DNA of 56,881 bases from Caulobacteraceae bacterium (GTDB lineage Bacteria > Pseudomonadota > Alphaproteobacteria > Caulobacterales > Caulobacteraceae): contig CANJLK010000018.1 of the NCBI GenBank assembly GCA_947475465.1, positions 1 to 56,881 on the forward strand. The letters run 5' to 3'. Positions 28,096 through 37,721 of the stretch are shown piece by piece. Within the stretch, counting starts at the first letter, position 1; every line of letters begins with the position of its first letter. Made by a program: the position numbers and the translations under genes. The notes under the pieces were generated by a model, which saw only the letters and a list, made by a program, of their open reading frames with translations, searched no databases and was not told the origin of the DNA.

Positions 28096-29145
28096 ATGAC
28101 GGACCCCAAAAAGCCCAGGTTGCTCAGAGCCCTTGCCGGCGAGACCCTGGAACGGCCGCCGATCTGGCTCATGCGCCAGGCCGGCCGGTCCCTGCCGGAG
28201 TACCGGGCGCTGCGCAGCCGGGCCAAGGACTTCATCGCTTTTTGCCACAATCCGGAGATGGCGGCGGAAGCGACGCTGCAACCGATGCGGCGTTTCCCCC
28301 TCGATGCGGCCATCGTCTTCGCCGACATCCTCCTGATTCCTGGGGCCCTGGGTCAGAAGGTCTGGTTCGAGGTGGGCGAGGGCCCAAGGCTGGGCGAGCT
28401 GCCGGACATTGCCCGTATGGCCGGCGAGGTCGAAGCCTCTACCGGCCGGCTTTCGGCGATCGGTGAGACCCTGGAGCGGGTGCGGGCCGAACTGGAGCCG
28501 GAACGCGCCTTGATCGGGTTCGCCGGGGCGCCCTGGACCGTGGCCACCTACATGATCGAGGGCCGGGGCTCGGATCGTTCCGGCGCCCGGACCTATGCCT
28601 ATGAAAATCCAGAGAAGCTCGACGCCCTGCTGGCAGTGCTGGTGGACGCCACGGCGCGGTATCTGGTGATGCAGGCGAAGTCCGGGGCCCAGGCGCTCAA
28701 GCTGTTCGAAAGCTGGGCCGAAGGCCTCGCGGAAGACGTCTTCGAGCGCGTGGTGGTCGGACCGCATAAGGCCATCGTCGAGAAGGTTCGCGCGGCCGGC
28801 GTCACGACCCCCTTCATCGGCTTTCCGCGAGGCGCCGGCGCCCTTGTGGAGAACTACGCCCGTTCCGTTCCGGTGGAAGGAGTCGCTCTGGACACCCAGG
28901 CGAGCGCCGAGCTTGGCCGGCGGATCCAGGGGCAGGGCAAGACAATCCAGGGCGCGCTGGATAATCTCCTGCTGCGCGCCGGGGGGCCGGCGATGGATGC
29001 GCGGGTCGATGGGTTGCTCGCCCAGTGGGGCGGCGGTCCCTACATCTTCAACCTTGGACATGGGGTCATGCCGGATACGCCGGTTGAGCACATCGCGCGA
29101 CTGGTCGAACGGGTGACGGGGAAGCCCGTCAGGGCTGTGGCCTAG
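28096..29145 (+). CDS. hemE: Uroporphyrinogen decarboxylase
   Basis: Converts uroporphyrinogen III to coproporphyrinogen III in heme synthesis. 349 residues. The N-terminal RPPIWLMRQAGRSLPEYRALR carries the substrate-binding arginines, PWTVATYMIEG is near 150-160 and the C-terminal FNLGHGVMPDTP is the family signature. First rightward gene beyond the origin; in Caulobacter the hemE promoters lie inside the origin and link its transcription to initiation. Two bases separate it from hemH. Confidence 0.97.
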   Translation: MTDPKKPRLLRALAGETLERPPIWLMRQAGRSLPEYRALRSRAKDFIAFCHNPEMAAEATLQPMRRFPLDAAIVFADILLIPGALGQKVWFEVGEGPRLGELPDIARMAGEVEASTGRLSAIGETLERVRAELEPERALIGFAGAPWTVATYMIEGRGSDRSGARTYAYENPEKLDALLAVLVDATARYLVMQAKSGAQALKLFESWAEGLAEDVFERVVVGPHKAIVEKVRAAGVTTPFIGFPRGAGALVENYARSVPVEGVALDTQASAELGRRIQGQGKTIQGALDNLLLRAGGPAMDARVDGLLAQWGGGPYIFNLGHGVMPDTPVEHIARLVERVTGKPVRAVA

Positions 29146-29147
29146 GC

Positions 29148-30188
29148 GTGAAGAAAGTTGCCGTCGTTCTCTTTAATCTTGGCGGGCCGGATGGTCCAAA
29201 GTCTGTAAAACCTTTTCTATTCAATCTCTTCCGTGATCCGGCCATCATCGGGCTGCCGGCTGTTGCGCGCGTACCCCTGGCGGCGCTGATCGCCACGACG
29301 AGGGAAAAGCCGGCTCAGGCCAACTATGCGGTGATGGGCGGCGCCTCGCCCCTGTTGCCGGAGACCGAGGCTCAGGCCCGGGCCCTGGAAGCCGTGCTCT
29401 CTGCTCAGGCGTCGGACCTTGAGACACGCTGCTTCATCGCCATGCGCTACTGGAAGCCGTTCTCGAAGCAGACGGCGAGGGACGTGGCGGCCTTCGCGCC
29501 TGACGAGATCGTCCTGGCGCCACTCTATCCGCAGTATTCGACAACCACCTCAGGCTCTTCGCTGGACGCCTGGAAAAAGGCCTATCGCGGGCCAGGCGTG
29601 AGCCGCGCCATCTGCTGCTACCCCACGATGGACGGCCTGGTCGAAGCCCATGCACAGGCGATCCGCGGTCTTTGGACCACGGCGGGCAAACCGGCCAACC
29701 TGCGGTTGCTGTTTTCCGCCCACGGTCTGCCGCAGAAGATTGTCGATAGCGGCGACCCTTATCAGGCGCAGATCGAGGCGACCGCGGCGGCGATTGCGGC
29801 GCGCCTGCCCGAACTCACCGACTGGAAAGTCTGTTACCAGAGCCGGGTCGGGCGCCTGAAATGGCTGGAGCCGTCGACCGAGGATGAGATCCGCAAGGCG
29901 GGCGCCGAGGCCCGGGGCGTGCTGATAGCCCCCATCGCCTTCGTCTCCGAGCATGTGGAGACCCTGGTCGAGCTGGACCACGACTATGCGGTCCTGGCGC
30001 GGGAAGCCGGATGTGCGCCCTATCTGCGAGCTAGGACGCCGGGCGTGGCCCAGACCTTCATCGACAGCCTGGCCGGGGCGGTGATCACCGCGCTGGGCCG
30101 CAAGTCCGGCTGTGCACCGTTCGGCCCTTGGCTATGCCCGGCCGGATTGACGCGGTGCGCGCTCAGGAAAGAAGAGGAGGCCGCATGA
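29148..30188 (+). CDS. hemH: Ferrochelatase, probably with a [2Fe-2S] cluster
   Basis: Inserts ferrous iron into protoporphyrin IX at the inner membrane. 346 residues from GTG, two bases after hemE. FNLGGPD near the N-terminus, LAPLYPQYSTTTSGS, the catalytic histidine in LFSAHGLPQKIVDSGDPY and the glutamate region FVSEHVETLVELDHDY are all present. The C-terminal tail has clustered cysteines (KSGCAPFGPWLCPAGLTRC) plus REAGC further upstream. Ferrochelatase of Caulobacter is known to carry a [2Fe-2S] cluster bound through such cysteines, so a cluster is likely here. Confidence 0.96.
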   Translation: MKKVAVVLFNLGGPDGPKSVKPFLFNLFRDPAIIGLPAVARVPLAALIATTREKPAQANYAVMGGASPLLPETEAQARALEAVLSAQASDLETRCFIAMRYWKPFSKQTARDVAAFAPDEIVLAPLYPQYSTTTSGSSLDAWKKAYRGPGVSRAICCYPTMDGLVEAHAQAIRGLWTTAGKPANLRLLFSAHGLPQKIVDSGDPYQAQIEATAAAIAARLPELTDWKVCYQSRVGRLKWLEPSTEDEIRKAGAEARGVLIAPIAFVSEHVETLVELDHDYAVLAREAGCAPYLRARTPGVAQTFIDSLAGAVITALGRKSGCAPFGPWLCPAGLTRCALRKEEEAA

Positions 30189-30655
30189 CCCTGGAGCAGA
30201 CCTATAACCTCGTGCGCGGCCTGCACATCTTGGCGGTGATCGCCTGGATGGCGGGATTGCTGATGCTGCCCAGGCTCTACGCTTACCATACCGAGACTGC
30301 CGAACCCGGCAGCGCCTTCGATGCCCACTTCCAGCGATGGGAGGGCAAGGTGGTGCGGATCATCCTGAACCCGGCGATGGTCCTGGCCTTTCTCCTGGGA
30401 CTTGGCCTCATCTGGCTGGATGTCCGCCGCCACACCGACGGCTGGGGCTTCCTGGCGCAGCCGTGGATGCTGGTGAAGCTGGCCGGCGTCGCGTTCCTGA
30501 TCTGGTGGCACCACTACATCGCCCGGGCCCGGAAGGGCTTCGCGGCTGGCCGCCGCGATCATCCGGCGAAATTCTGGCGGATGACCAACGAGCTGCCGTT
30601 CGTGGCCGCGATCCTCATGGTGATCGCCGTGACCACGGAGTTCGGCGGGCGCTGA
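30185..30655 (+). CDS. hemJ: Protoporphyrinogen oxidase HemJ
   Basis: 156-residue inner-membrane protein with four hydrophobic helices (about 12-28, 59-78, 90-107 and 134-150). HemJ oxidises protoporphyrinogen IX to protoporphyrin IX where hemG and hemY are absent. Conserved features are the helix-one histidine in RGLHILAVIAWMAGLL and the arginine/lysine-rich segment after MLVKLAGVAFLIWWHHY. ATG overlaps the hemH stop. It lies directly between ferrochelatase and rho, the standard alphaproteobacterial position, which supports the heme role over a generic CopD label. Confidence 0.93.
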   Translation: MTLEQTYNLVRGLHILAVIAWMAGLLMLPRLYAYHTETAEPGSAFDAHFQRWEGKVVRIILNPAMVLAFLLGLGLIWLDVRRHTDGWGFLAQPWMLVKLAGVAFLIWWHHYIARARKGFAAGRRDHPAKFWRMTNELPFVAAILMVIAVTTEFGGR

Positions 30656-30876
30656 CCGCGCGGTTTTCTTGACCTGGGGACCTGTTTCATGGTTCCGATG
30701 GCCCACGCGTCCCCGACAAGGGCGTGCCCCGCCTTATTCCGGCCGCCACGCGCTTGAGACGCGAGGATCGGTCCGGCCCCCACGAAGACGACCCTATCCG
30801 ACGCCCGGGCGTCCACATCCCTGATTAAGCCCGCGCCCGGATTGCGTCCGGGGGCCGGCGAAGCTGAGTGAATTCA

Positions 30877-32283
30877 ATGCAAGACGACATCAACGACATC
30901 CCTGCTGACGACGCCGAAGCCCTGAGCTCCGCGCAGGCCGCCGAAGACGCGGTCGCCGCGGAAGCCGCCGAGGCCGAGGAGCCTTCGGAGGTCGCCAACA
31001 CCATCGCCCGGATGGGGCTCACCCGCATGAGTCTGCAGGAGCTGAAGGACAAGGCGCCCGCGGACCTGCTGGCCTTCGCCGAACTGTTCGAGATCGAAAA
31101 CGCGAACTCCATGCGCAAGCAGGACATGATGTTCTCGATCCTCAAGGTCCTGGCCGAGGAGGGCGTCGAGATTTCCGGCTCCGGCACCCTGGAAGTCGTG
31201 CAGGACGGTTTCGGCTTTCTGCGCAGCCCCGAGGCGAACTACCTGCCCGGGCCCGACGACATCTATGTCAGCCCCTCGCAGATCCGGAAGTTTGGCCTGC
31301 GCACCGGCGATTCCGTGGACGGCGCCATCCGCGCGCCGCGCGAGGGCGAGCGCTACTTCGCCCTGGTGAAGGTCGACCTGACCAATTTCGAGAACCCCGA
31401 GAACGTCCGCCACAAGGTGCTGTTCGACAACCTGACACCGCTCTATCCCGACGAGCGGCTGAAGATGGAGATCGAGGACCCGACCCTGAAGGACCGCTCC
31501 GGCCGGGTCATCGACATCGTGGCGCCGCTTGGCAAGGGCCAGCGCTGCCTGATTACCGCGCCCCCACGGGTCGGCAAGACGGTGATGCTGCAGAACATCG
31601 CCAAGTCCATCGAGACCAACCACCCCGAATGCTATCTGATCGTGCTGCTGATCGATGAGCGGCCGGAAGAAGTCACCGACATGCAGCGCACCGTGAAGGG
31701 TGAGGTGATCTCCTCGACCTTCGACGAGCCGGCTACGCGCCACGTGCAAGTCGCTGAAATGGTTATCGAAAAGGCCAAGCGCCTGGTCGAGCACAAGCGC
31801 GATGTCGTGATCCTTCTGGACTCCGTCACCCGACTTGGCCGCGCCTACAACACCGTGGTCCCGTCCTCCGGCAAGGTGCTGACCGGCGGCGTGGACGCCA
31901 ACGCCCTCCAGCGGCCCAAGCGCTTCTTCGGCGCGGCGCGGAACATCGAAGAGGGCGGCTCGCTGACCATCATCGCCACCGCCCTGATCGATACCGGCAG
32001 CCGGATGGACGAGGTGATCTTCGAAGAATTCAAGGGCACGGGTAACTCGGAAATCGTCCTCGACCGCAAGGTCGCCGACAAGCGGGTCTATCCGGCCATC
32101 GACGTGATCAAGTCCGGCACCCGCAAGGAAGAGCTGATCACGCCGAAGGAGCACCTTCAGAAGACCTACATCCTACGCCGCATCCTGGGCCCGATGGGCG
32201 CCCAGGACGCCATCGAGTTCCTGCTCGACAAGCTGCGCAACGCCAAGACCAACGAGGAATTCTTCTCCTCGATGAACACGTAG
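30877..32283 (+). CDS. rho: Transcription termination factor Rho
   Basis: Hexameric RNA helicase that ends transcription at unstructured C-rich RNA. ATG at 30877 gives 468 residues; a GTG nine bases upstream is also possible. After an acidic, alanine-rich extension of about 45 residues, the Rho N-terminal helix ([19 protein letters not shown]) and cold-shock RNA-binding domain ([23 protein letters not shown]) follow. The ATPase shows the P-loop [15 protein letters not shown] and the loop [13 protein letters not shown]. The acidic N-terminal extension is longer than in E. coli. The 221-base leader contains a small open frame discussed in the findings. Confidence 0.97.
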   Translation: MQDDINDIPADDAEALSSAQAAEDAVAAEAAEAEEPSEVANTIARMGLTRMSLQELKDKAPADLLAFAELFEIENANSMRKQDMMFSILKVLAEEGVEISGSGTLEVVQDGFGFLRSPEANYLPGPDDIYVSPSQIRKFGLRTGDSVDGAIRAPREGERYFALVKVDLTNFENPENVRHKVLFDNLTPLYPDERLKMEIEDPTLKDRSGRVIDIVAPLGKGQRCLITAPPRVGKTVMLQNIAKSIETNHPECYLIVLLIDERPEEVTDMQRTVKGEVISSTFDEPATRHVQVAEMVIEKAKRLVEHKRDVVILLDSVTRLGRAYNTVVPSSGKVLTGGVDANALQRPKRFFGAARNIEEGGSLTIIATALIDTGSRMDEVIFEEFKGTGNSEIVLDRKVADKRVYPAIDVIKSGTRKEELITPKEHLQKTYILRRILGPMGAQDAIEFLLDKLRNAKTNEEFFSSMNT

Positions 32284-32329
32284 GGCCAAGGGTCAGGCCG
32301 GTCGGACCCAGCCCGACCGGCGCTACTTG

Positions 32330-32345
32330 TGTTTCACGTGAAACA
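32330..32345. promoter_or_regulatory. parS: parS centromere site 1
   Basis: TGTTTCACGTGAAACA, an exact match to the 16-base parS consensus bound by ParB. It lies in the rho 3' gap, about 4.3 kb from the origin and about 7.6 kb from parB. Confidence 0.97.
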
Positions 32346-32362
32346 TCGGTGGTGAGTTCGCT

Positions 32363-32431
32363 GCTCCCCTTCGGGGGAGCTGTCGGCAAAGCCGACTGAG
32401 GGGGTCCGCTCAGACCGTGGATGACCCCCTC
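32363..32431. repeat. Tandem hairpin repeat downstream of rho
   Basis: Three stems follow each other: GCTCCCCTTCGGGGGAGC (32363-32380), GTCGGCAAAGCCGAC (32382-32396), and GAGGGGGTC (32398-32406) pairing with GACCCCCTC (32423-32431). The type is a Caulobacterales intergenic palindrome. It may end rho transcription or that of the convergent quinone reductase gene; no U-run follows. Confidence 0.7.
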
Positions 32432-32489
32432 CGTCTCGCGCCCTCGGCGCGATCCAACTCCACATCGCGCTTTGCGCTGGGGCGGGAAC

Positions 32490-33455
32490 TTACGGAATCA
32501 GCACCGTCGAACCGGTGGTCGCCCGGCTTTCCAGCGCGTCATGCGCTTTACGGGCGTCGGCGAGCGCGAAGGTCTGGCCGATCTCGATTCTGACCTTGCC
32601 CGAGCCAATCATGCCAAAGAGCGCTGCGGAGCTGGCCTGGAGCTCCTCGGTCGTCACCAGGTAATCGGTCATCGTCGGCCGGGTGAAGAACAGCGAGCCG
32701 CCGAACATCAGGCGGCGGCCTTCGACAGGCGGGGCCGGGCCTGAGGCGTTGCCGAAGCTCACGAAAATCCCGCGCCGGGCGAGGCTGCCCATGGTGCCCT
32801 CGAAGGTGTCCTTTCCAACGGAATCGTAGGCGATCGGCACGCCCTGACCGTTGGTGATCCGCCGGACCTCCGCCGCCACGTCCTGGGTGCGGTAGAGGAT
32901 GACGTGGTCGGCGCCGAGTTCCCGTGCCCGGGCTGCCTTGGCGTCCGAGCCCACGGTGGTGATCACCGTCGCGCTCAGGGCCTTCAGCCACTGGATGGCG
33001 ATCTGACCCACGCCGCCGGCGCCGGCATGGAACAGCACGGTCTCGCCGGCCTCCACCTTGTGCAGACGACGGATCAGGAACTCCACGGTCATGCCCTTGA
33101 GCAGGGCGGCGGCGGCTGTCCGTGCGTCGATCCCGTCAGGGAGGGGCAGGGCGCGCTCGGCCGCCACGACGCCGAAGTCGGCATAGGCGCCGGGGGCATT
33201 GTAGGCCACGCGGTCGCCGGCCTTGAAGCCCGTCACACCTTCACCCAGGGCCTCGACCACGCCGGCCGCCTCGCCGCCCAGCCGCGACGGCAGCTTCATG
33301 GGGTAGAGCCCCGAGCGCTGGTAGGTGTCGATGAAATTGACCCCGATCGCTTCGTGGCGGACGAGGATCTGGCCCGGTCCCGGGGCGGGGGTGGCGATCT
33401 CGACCAGGTGCAGGACCTCTGGGCCGCCATGGGCGTCAAAGTGGATTGCGCGCAT
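32490..33455 (-). CDS. NADPH:quinone oxidoreductase, zeta-crystallin type
   Basis: 321 residues of the medium-chain dehydrogenase superfamily. It lacks the zinc-ligand cysteines and has the nucleotide loop LFHAGAGGVGQIAIQWLKAL (about 139-158), as in Qor. N-terminal MRAIHFDAHGGPEVLHLVEI and SGLYPMKLPSRLGGEAAGVV are typical. Such enzymes reduce quinones or alkenals with NADPH. It is preceded with a one-base overlap by a dienelactone hydrolase-family gene on the same strand, so the two are co-transcribed; a joint detoxification role is possible but inferred. Confidence 0.9.
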   Translation of the reverse strand: MRAIHFDAHGGPEVLHLVEIATPAPGPGQILVRHEAIGVNFIDTYQRSGLYPMKLPSRLGGEAAGVVEALGEGVTGFKAGDRVAYNAPGAYADFGVVAAERALPLPDGIDARTAAAALLKGMTVEFLIRRLHKVEAGETVLFHAGAGGVGQIAIQWLKALSATVITTVGSDAKAARARELGADHVILYRTQDVAAEVRRITNGQGVPIAYDSVGKDTFEGTMGSLARRGIFVSFGNASGPAPPVEGRRLMFGGSLFFTRPTMTDYLVTTEELQASSAALFGMIGSGKVRIEIGQTFALADARKAHDALESRATTGSTVLIP

Positions 33456-34153
33456 CAGCCGAGAACCTTCTTGAAGAAGGTCAGGGTGCGGCCGTTGGCG
33501 AGCTTGGCGGCGGCGTCATCGTAGTGCTCGCCGCCTTCGCGGGCGAAGGCGTGGTCGCAGCCAGGGTAGGTGTGAAGCTCGATCCCGGCCTGATCCTTCA
33601 GCGCCGCCAGGATGACCGCCTGGGCGGGCTTTGGCACGAACTGGTCTTCCTCCGCGATGTGCATCAGTAGGGGCTGGGTCAGTTTTTCCGCCTCGGCGAC
33701 CCGGCCATCCAGGCCGACGCCATAGTAGGAGACGGAAGCGTCGATATCGGTGCGGGTCGCGGTGAGGAAGGCCAGGAGGCCGCCGAGGCAGAAGCCAACC
33801 GCCCCCACCTTGCCTGAACAGCCGGGATCGACACGGACGGTGTCGATGGTCGCCTGGATGTCCTTTATTCCCTCATCGACGTCGAAGGCGTTGAACAGCT
33901 CGAACGCCCGCTTCCATTCGGCTTCGGACTTGTCCGTCAGCTCGACGCCGGGCTCGATCCGCCAGAACAGGTCCGGGCAGATCGCCAGGTAGCCCTGGGC
34001 CGCGAGCCCGTGAGTGATGTCACGCATCACCTGGTTCACCCCGAAAACCTCCTGCAGCACCACGATCGCCGGCCGCTTGCCGCCGCCCGAGGGCTGCGCG
34101 AGATAGGCCTCGAACGCGCCGTCGTCGGTCGTGATGGTGATGTATTCGCCCAT
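33455..34153 (-). CDS. Dienelactone hydrolase family protein
   Basis: 232-residue alpha/beta hydrolase. The nucleophile elbow has cysteine in place of serine: VGAVGFCLGGLLAFL (about 115-129), and the catalytic histidine is in YPGCDHAFARE near the C-terminus, both as in dienelactone hydrolase. Early VVLQEVFGVNQVMRD is the other signature. There are no chlorocatechol pathway genes nearby, so a general hydrolase role is more likely than aromatic degradation. The stop overlaps the quinone reductase start. Confidence 0.88.
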   Translation of the reverse strand: MGEYITITTDDGAFEAYLAQPSGGGKRPAIVVLQEVFGVNQVMRDITHGLAAQGYLAICPDLFWRIEPGVELTDKSEAEWKRAFELFNAFDVDEGIKDIQATIDTVRVDPGCSGKVGAVGFCLGGLLAFLTATRTDIDASVSYYGVGLDGRVAEAEKLTQPLLMHIAEEDQFVPKPAQAVILAALKDQAGIELHTYPGCDHAFAREGGEHYDDAAAKLANGRTLTFFKKVLG

Positions 34154-34249
34154 GAGGCCGTCTCCCGTTTTCGAAAAGCTCCCGGTGTGCGCTAGTAACC
34201 CCTAGGGCCGTTCCCCGGCCAGACGGATTCCATCGCGGAGAGCCATGCC

Positions 34250-34492
34250 ATGAAGATGACCATCGAGGTGGACTGCACGCCGGAAGAAGCCCGCCGCTTC
34301 ATGGGCCTGCCGGACGTTTCCAGCCTGAACGACCACCTGGTCAACGAGATGAAGGGTCGGATCGACGCCAACATGGCGATGTTGTCGCCCGATGAGATGG
34401 CGAAGAGCTGGATGGCCTTCGGCGCCGGCGCGCAGGACCAGTTCCGCAAGCTCATGGAGATCGGCATCGCGGGGGCCGCCACCAAGCGATGA
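34250..34492 (+). CDS. DUF6489 family small protein
   Basis: 80 residues beginning [21 protein letters not shown] and continuing through an amphipathic helical segment ([29 protein letters not shown]) to AGAATKR. The protein type is conserved in alphaproteobacteria immediately before mnmE and is classed as a domain of unknown function. No signal peptide or membrane helix. Its stop overlaps the mnmE start (ATGA), so expression is coupled to tRNA modification and segregation genes downstream. Function unknown. Confidence 0.82.
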   Translation: MKMTIEVDCTPEEARRFMGLPDVSSLNDHLVNEMKGRIDANMAMLSPDEMAKSWMAFGAGAQDQFRKLMEIGIAGAATKR

Positions 34493-35793
34493 GCGACACC
34501 ATCTTCGCACCGGCCACCGCCGCCGGGCGAGCCGCGGTGGCCGTGGTGCGACTGTCGGGACCGCGGTCGGAGCACGCGGTGCGTACCCTGGCGGGCAGCC
34601 TTCCCAAGCCGCGCCGGGCCACTGTGCGCCCGATGTGGAGCGCCGCGGGCGTGGAGATAGACCAGGCCCTCGTCCTCTGGTTTCCCGGGCCGGCGAGCTA
34701 TACCGGCGAGGACTGCGCGGAATTTCACCTGCACGGCGGACCCGCCGTGGTGGGCGCCGTGGTCGAGGCCCTGCTCGCGATCGGCCTGCGCCTGGCGGAG
34801 CCGGGCGAATTCACCCGCCGTGCCTTCGAGAACGGCAAGCTCGATCTCGCCCAGGCCGAGGGGGTGGCCGACCTGATCGACGCAGAGACCGAGGCCCAGC
34901 GGCGCCAGGCCATGGAACAGCTTGGTGGACGCCTTTCGGCCATCCAGGCCCGCTGGCGCGAAGCGCTCACCCAGGCGCTCGCCATGTTCGAGGCGGCCGT
35001 GGATTTCCCCGACGAAGAGGTCCCGGCCGACGTAGCGCAGCGCGCGCGGCCGCTTATCGAGGCCCTGGTCGACGACCTTGACGCCGCCGCGGCGGACGCC
35101 GAGCGGGGGACCAGGGTGCGCGAAGGCTTCCGCATCGCCTTGCTGGGCGCCCCCAACGCCGGCAAGAGCACGCTGCTGAACGCGCTGGCCGACCGCGACG
35201 CCGCCATAGTCACCGCCACGCCCGGCACAACCCGCGACGTGATCGAAGTTCCCCTGGTGCTGGGCGGCTACAAGGTCATCCTGGCCGACACTGCCGGCAT
35301 CCGCCCCACCGGGGATGAGATCGAGGCCGAGGGGGTCCGGCGCGCCGAGGCCTGGGGCCAGGCGGCGGACTTGCGGGTATGGCTGGTGGACGGCTACGGC
35401 GAGGAGCAGCCGGTCATGCCGGCGTCCCTGCGCCTGGGTGACCTGATCCTGTTGACCAAGCGGGACCTGGGCGAGGGCCATCCCGGCCTGCCCGGCTCCC
35501 CCTTCACCGCCCGGAGCCCGAATGACGTGGCCTGGGTGAAGGGCCTCCTCACCGAGGCCGTGGTCGAGGCGTTGTCCGGGTCGGAACAGCCCGCCGCCAC
35601 CCGCCAGCGCCACCGCGAATTGCTGACGGAGGCCGCCGAACGCCTGCGGAGCGCCTTGTCGCATGACGACGCGCTGGAACTGGCCGCCGAGGATGTCCGC
35701 CTGGCCGCACGGGCGCTGGACCGCATCGCGGGACGCATCGACCCCGAACAGGTGCTGGGGCGGATTTTCTCGACGTTCTGTATTGGAAAGTGA
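34489..35793 (+). CDS. mnmE: tRNA modification GTPase MnmE
   Basis: With MnmG forms the 5-carboxymethylaminomethyl group on wobble uridine of several tRNAs. 434 residues. N-terminal [21 protein letters not shown] binds folate; the GTPase motifs are [16 protein letters not shown] (about 218-233), ATPGTTRD and [10 protein letters not shown]; the NKxD motif is altered to LTKRD; the C-terminus is the invariant FCIGK with its functional cysteine. The stop codon overlaps a GTG that could start mnmG. Confidence 0.96.
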   Translation: MSDTIFAPATAAGRAAVAVVRLSGPRSEHAVRTLAGSLPKPRRATVRPMWSAAGVEIDQALVLWFPGPASYTGEDCAEFHLHGGPAVVGAVVEALLAIGLRLAEPGEFTRRAFENGKLDLAQAEGVADLIDAETEAQRRQAMEQLGGRLSAIQARWREALTQALAMFEAAVDFPDEEVPADVAQRARPLIEALVDDLDAAAADAERGTRVREGFRIALLGAPNAGKSTLLNALADRDAAIVTATPGTTRDVIEVPLVLGGYKVILADTAGIRPTGDEIEAEGVRRAEAWGQAADLRVWLVDGYGEEQPVMPASLRLGDLILLTKRDLGEGHPGLPGSPFTARSPNDVAWVKGLLTEAVVEALSGSEQPAATRQRHRELLTEAAERLRSALSHDDALELAAEDVRLAARALDRIAGRIDPEQVLGRIFSTFCIGK

Positions 35794-35827
35794 CCGCCGC
35801 ACCTCCCGCCGAGCAGATAAGCTTGGA

Positions 35828-35843
35828 TGTTTCACGTGAAACA
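35828..35843. promoter_or_regulatory. parS: parS centromere site 2
   Basis: TGTTTCACGTGAAACA, a second exact parS, between mnmE and the conserved part of mnmG, about 7.8 kb from the origin and about 2.5 kb before parA. If mnmG starts at GTG 35790 the site lies within its reading frame and encodes DVSRET. Confidence 0.97.
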
Positions 35844-35861
35844 TCGGGCTCTTTCGCCTAT

Positions 35862-37721
35862 ATGCAGCCCCTCATGACCTGGGATGTGATCATCATCGGC
35901 GGCGGGCACGCCGGCTGTGAGGCTGCGGCCGCCTCAGCGCGCTACGGCGCCCGCACCCTGCTGCTCACCCATAAGCTTGAGACCATCGGCGAGATGAGCT
36001 GCAACCCGGCTATCGGCGGGCTGGGCAAGGGCCATCTCGTGCGGGAGATCGACGCCCTGGATGGGCTGATGGGGCGCATGGCCGACCGCTCGGGCATACA
36101 GTTCCGGATGCTCAACCGCTCCAAGGGCGCGGCGGTGCGCGGACCCCGCTCGCAGATCGACCGCAGGCTCTACCGCGAGGCCATGCAGGCCGAACTGGCG
36201 GCAACCCCGAACCTGACCATCCTGGCCGAGGCCGTCGAGGATCTGATCGTCGAGGCTGGCGCGGTCGTAGGTGTTATCGGCGCCACTGGCCAGGTCTATC
36301 GCGCCGGCCGCGTTGTGCTCACCACTGGCACCTTCCTCAAGGGTGTCATCCATCGGGGCGAGGAACGCACCCCGGCCGGCCGGGTCGGTGACGCGCCGGC
36401 CATAGGCCTGTCGGACCGCCTCTATGCCTCCGGCCTGACGATGGGCCGCCTGAAGACCGGCACGCCAGCCAGACTCGACGGCTCGACCATCGCCTGGGAA
36501 CGCCTGGAGATGCAGGCCGCCGACGATGAACCCGTGCCGTTCTCCTTCCTGACCGACCGCATCGAGGTGCGGCAGATCCAGTGCGGCATCACCTTCACCA
36601 CCGCTGAGACCCACCGGATCATCGCTGAAAGACTCACCGAATCCGCGGTTTATGGCGGACGGACGACGGGGATCGGCCCGCGCTACTGCCCTTCTATCGA
36701 GGACAAGGTGGTGCGCTTCGCCGACAAGACCAGCCACCAGATCTTCCTGGAGCCGGAGGGGCTGGACGACGACACGGTCTATCCGAACGGCGTCTCGACC
36801 TCGGTCTCGGCGGAGACCCAGGACCTCTTCCTGCGCACCATTCCCGGCCTCGAGAATGTGGTGGTGCGCCGCTATGGCTACGCCATCGAATACGACTACG
36901 TCGACCCGCGGGAACTCTACCCGACCCTGGAGGCGAAGCGCCTGCCCGGCCTCTACCTGGCCGGTCAGATCAACGGCACGACGGGCTATGAGGAAGCCGG
37001 GGCCCAGGGCCTGATGGCCGGCCTTAACGCCGCCCGGGCGGCGGCAGGCGCCGAGCCGGCCCATTTCGCCCGCGACGAGGCCTATATCGGGGTGATGATC
37101 GACGACCTCGTGACCCGGGGCGTCACCGAGCCCTATCGGATGTTCACCAGTCGGGCCGAATTCCGGCTGACGCTTCGGGCTGACAATGCCGACCAGCGGC
37201 TGACCGCCAAGGGGATCGCCCTGGGCGTGGTGGGGCGGGCGCGCGCGGCGGTTTTCGCCGCCAAGGCCGCTGCCCTGGCCGCCGCCCGGGCCGAGGCCCG
37301 CGCCCTCATCCTGACCCCCACAGACGCCGCCAAGGCCGGACTGCCGGTGAAGGCCGATGGCCAGAAGCGCAATCTGATGGAACTCCTGGCCTATCCGACC
37401 ATCGGGTTCGATGACCTGGCCGCGCTGTGGCCGCAGATCGGCGCCTGGCCTGCGGCTGTACGCGAGCAGATCGAGATCGATGCGTCCTACGCGGGCTATC
37501 TCGACCGCCAGGCGGCGGATGTCGCGGCATTCCGCCGTGACGAGGACCTGCAATTGCCGGCCGCTCTCGACTACGCCGCCGTCGGCGGGCTCTCCAACGA
37601 GGTGCGCCAGAAGCTCGCCGCCGTCCGGCCGCTGACCCTTGGCCAGGCCGCCCGCATCGAAGGGGTCACCCCCGGCGCCCTGACCGCTCTCCTGGCCCAT
37701 GTCCGACGCCGCGCCGCCTGA
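35862..37721 (+). CDS. mnmG: tRNA uridine-5-carboxymethylaminomethyl modification enzyme MnmG
   Basis: FAD enzyme working with MnmE on wobble uridine. The conserved protein begins near [21 protein letters not shown] take ATG at 35862 (MQPLMTWD), 619 residues. An in-frame GTG at 35790, overlapping the mnmE stop, would add 24 residues encoded across parS. The FAD loop [45 protein letters not shown] and the C-terminal helical domain that binds MnmE ([23 protein letters not shown]) are visible. The end overlaps the rsmG start by 23 bases. Confidence 0.95.
   Translation: MQPLMTWDVIIIGGGHAGCEAAAASARYGARTLLLTHKLETIGEMSCNPAIGGLGKGHLVREIDALDGLMGRMADRSGIQFRMLNRSKGAAVRGPRSQIDRRLYREAMQAELAATPNLTILAEAVEDLIVEAGAVVGVIGATGQVYRAGRVVLTTGTFLKGVIHRGEERTPAGRVGDAPAIGLSDRLYASGLTMGRLKTGTPARLDGSTIAWERLEMQAADDEPVPFSFLTDRIEVRQIQCGITFTTAETHRIIAERLTESAVYGGRTTGIGPRYCPSIEDKVVRFADKTSHQIFLEPEGLDDDTVYPNGVSTSVSAETQDLFLRTIPGLENVVVRRYGYAIEYDYVDPRELYPTLEAKRLPGLYLAGQINGTTGYEEAGAQGLMAGLNAARAAAGAEPAHFARDEAYIGVMIDDLVTRGVTEPYRMFTSRAEFRLTLRADNADQRLTAKGIALGVVGRARAAVFAAKAAALAAARAEARALILTPTDAAKAGLPVKADGQKRNLMELLAYPTIGFDDLAALWPQIGAWPAAVREQIEIDASYAGYLDRQAADVAAFRRDEDLQLPAALDYAAVGGLSNEVRQKLAAVRPLTLGQAARIEGVTPGALTALLAHVRRRAA

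Noticed and set aside
34192..35844. Long open frame of about 550 codons antisense to mnmE
   Set aside because: Shadow of mnmE in GC-rich DNA; glycine/histidine/glutamine-rich, no family similarity, while the opposite strand carries a complete MnmE.
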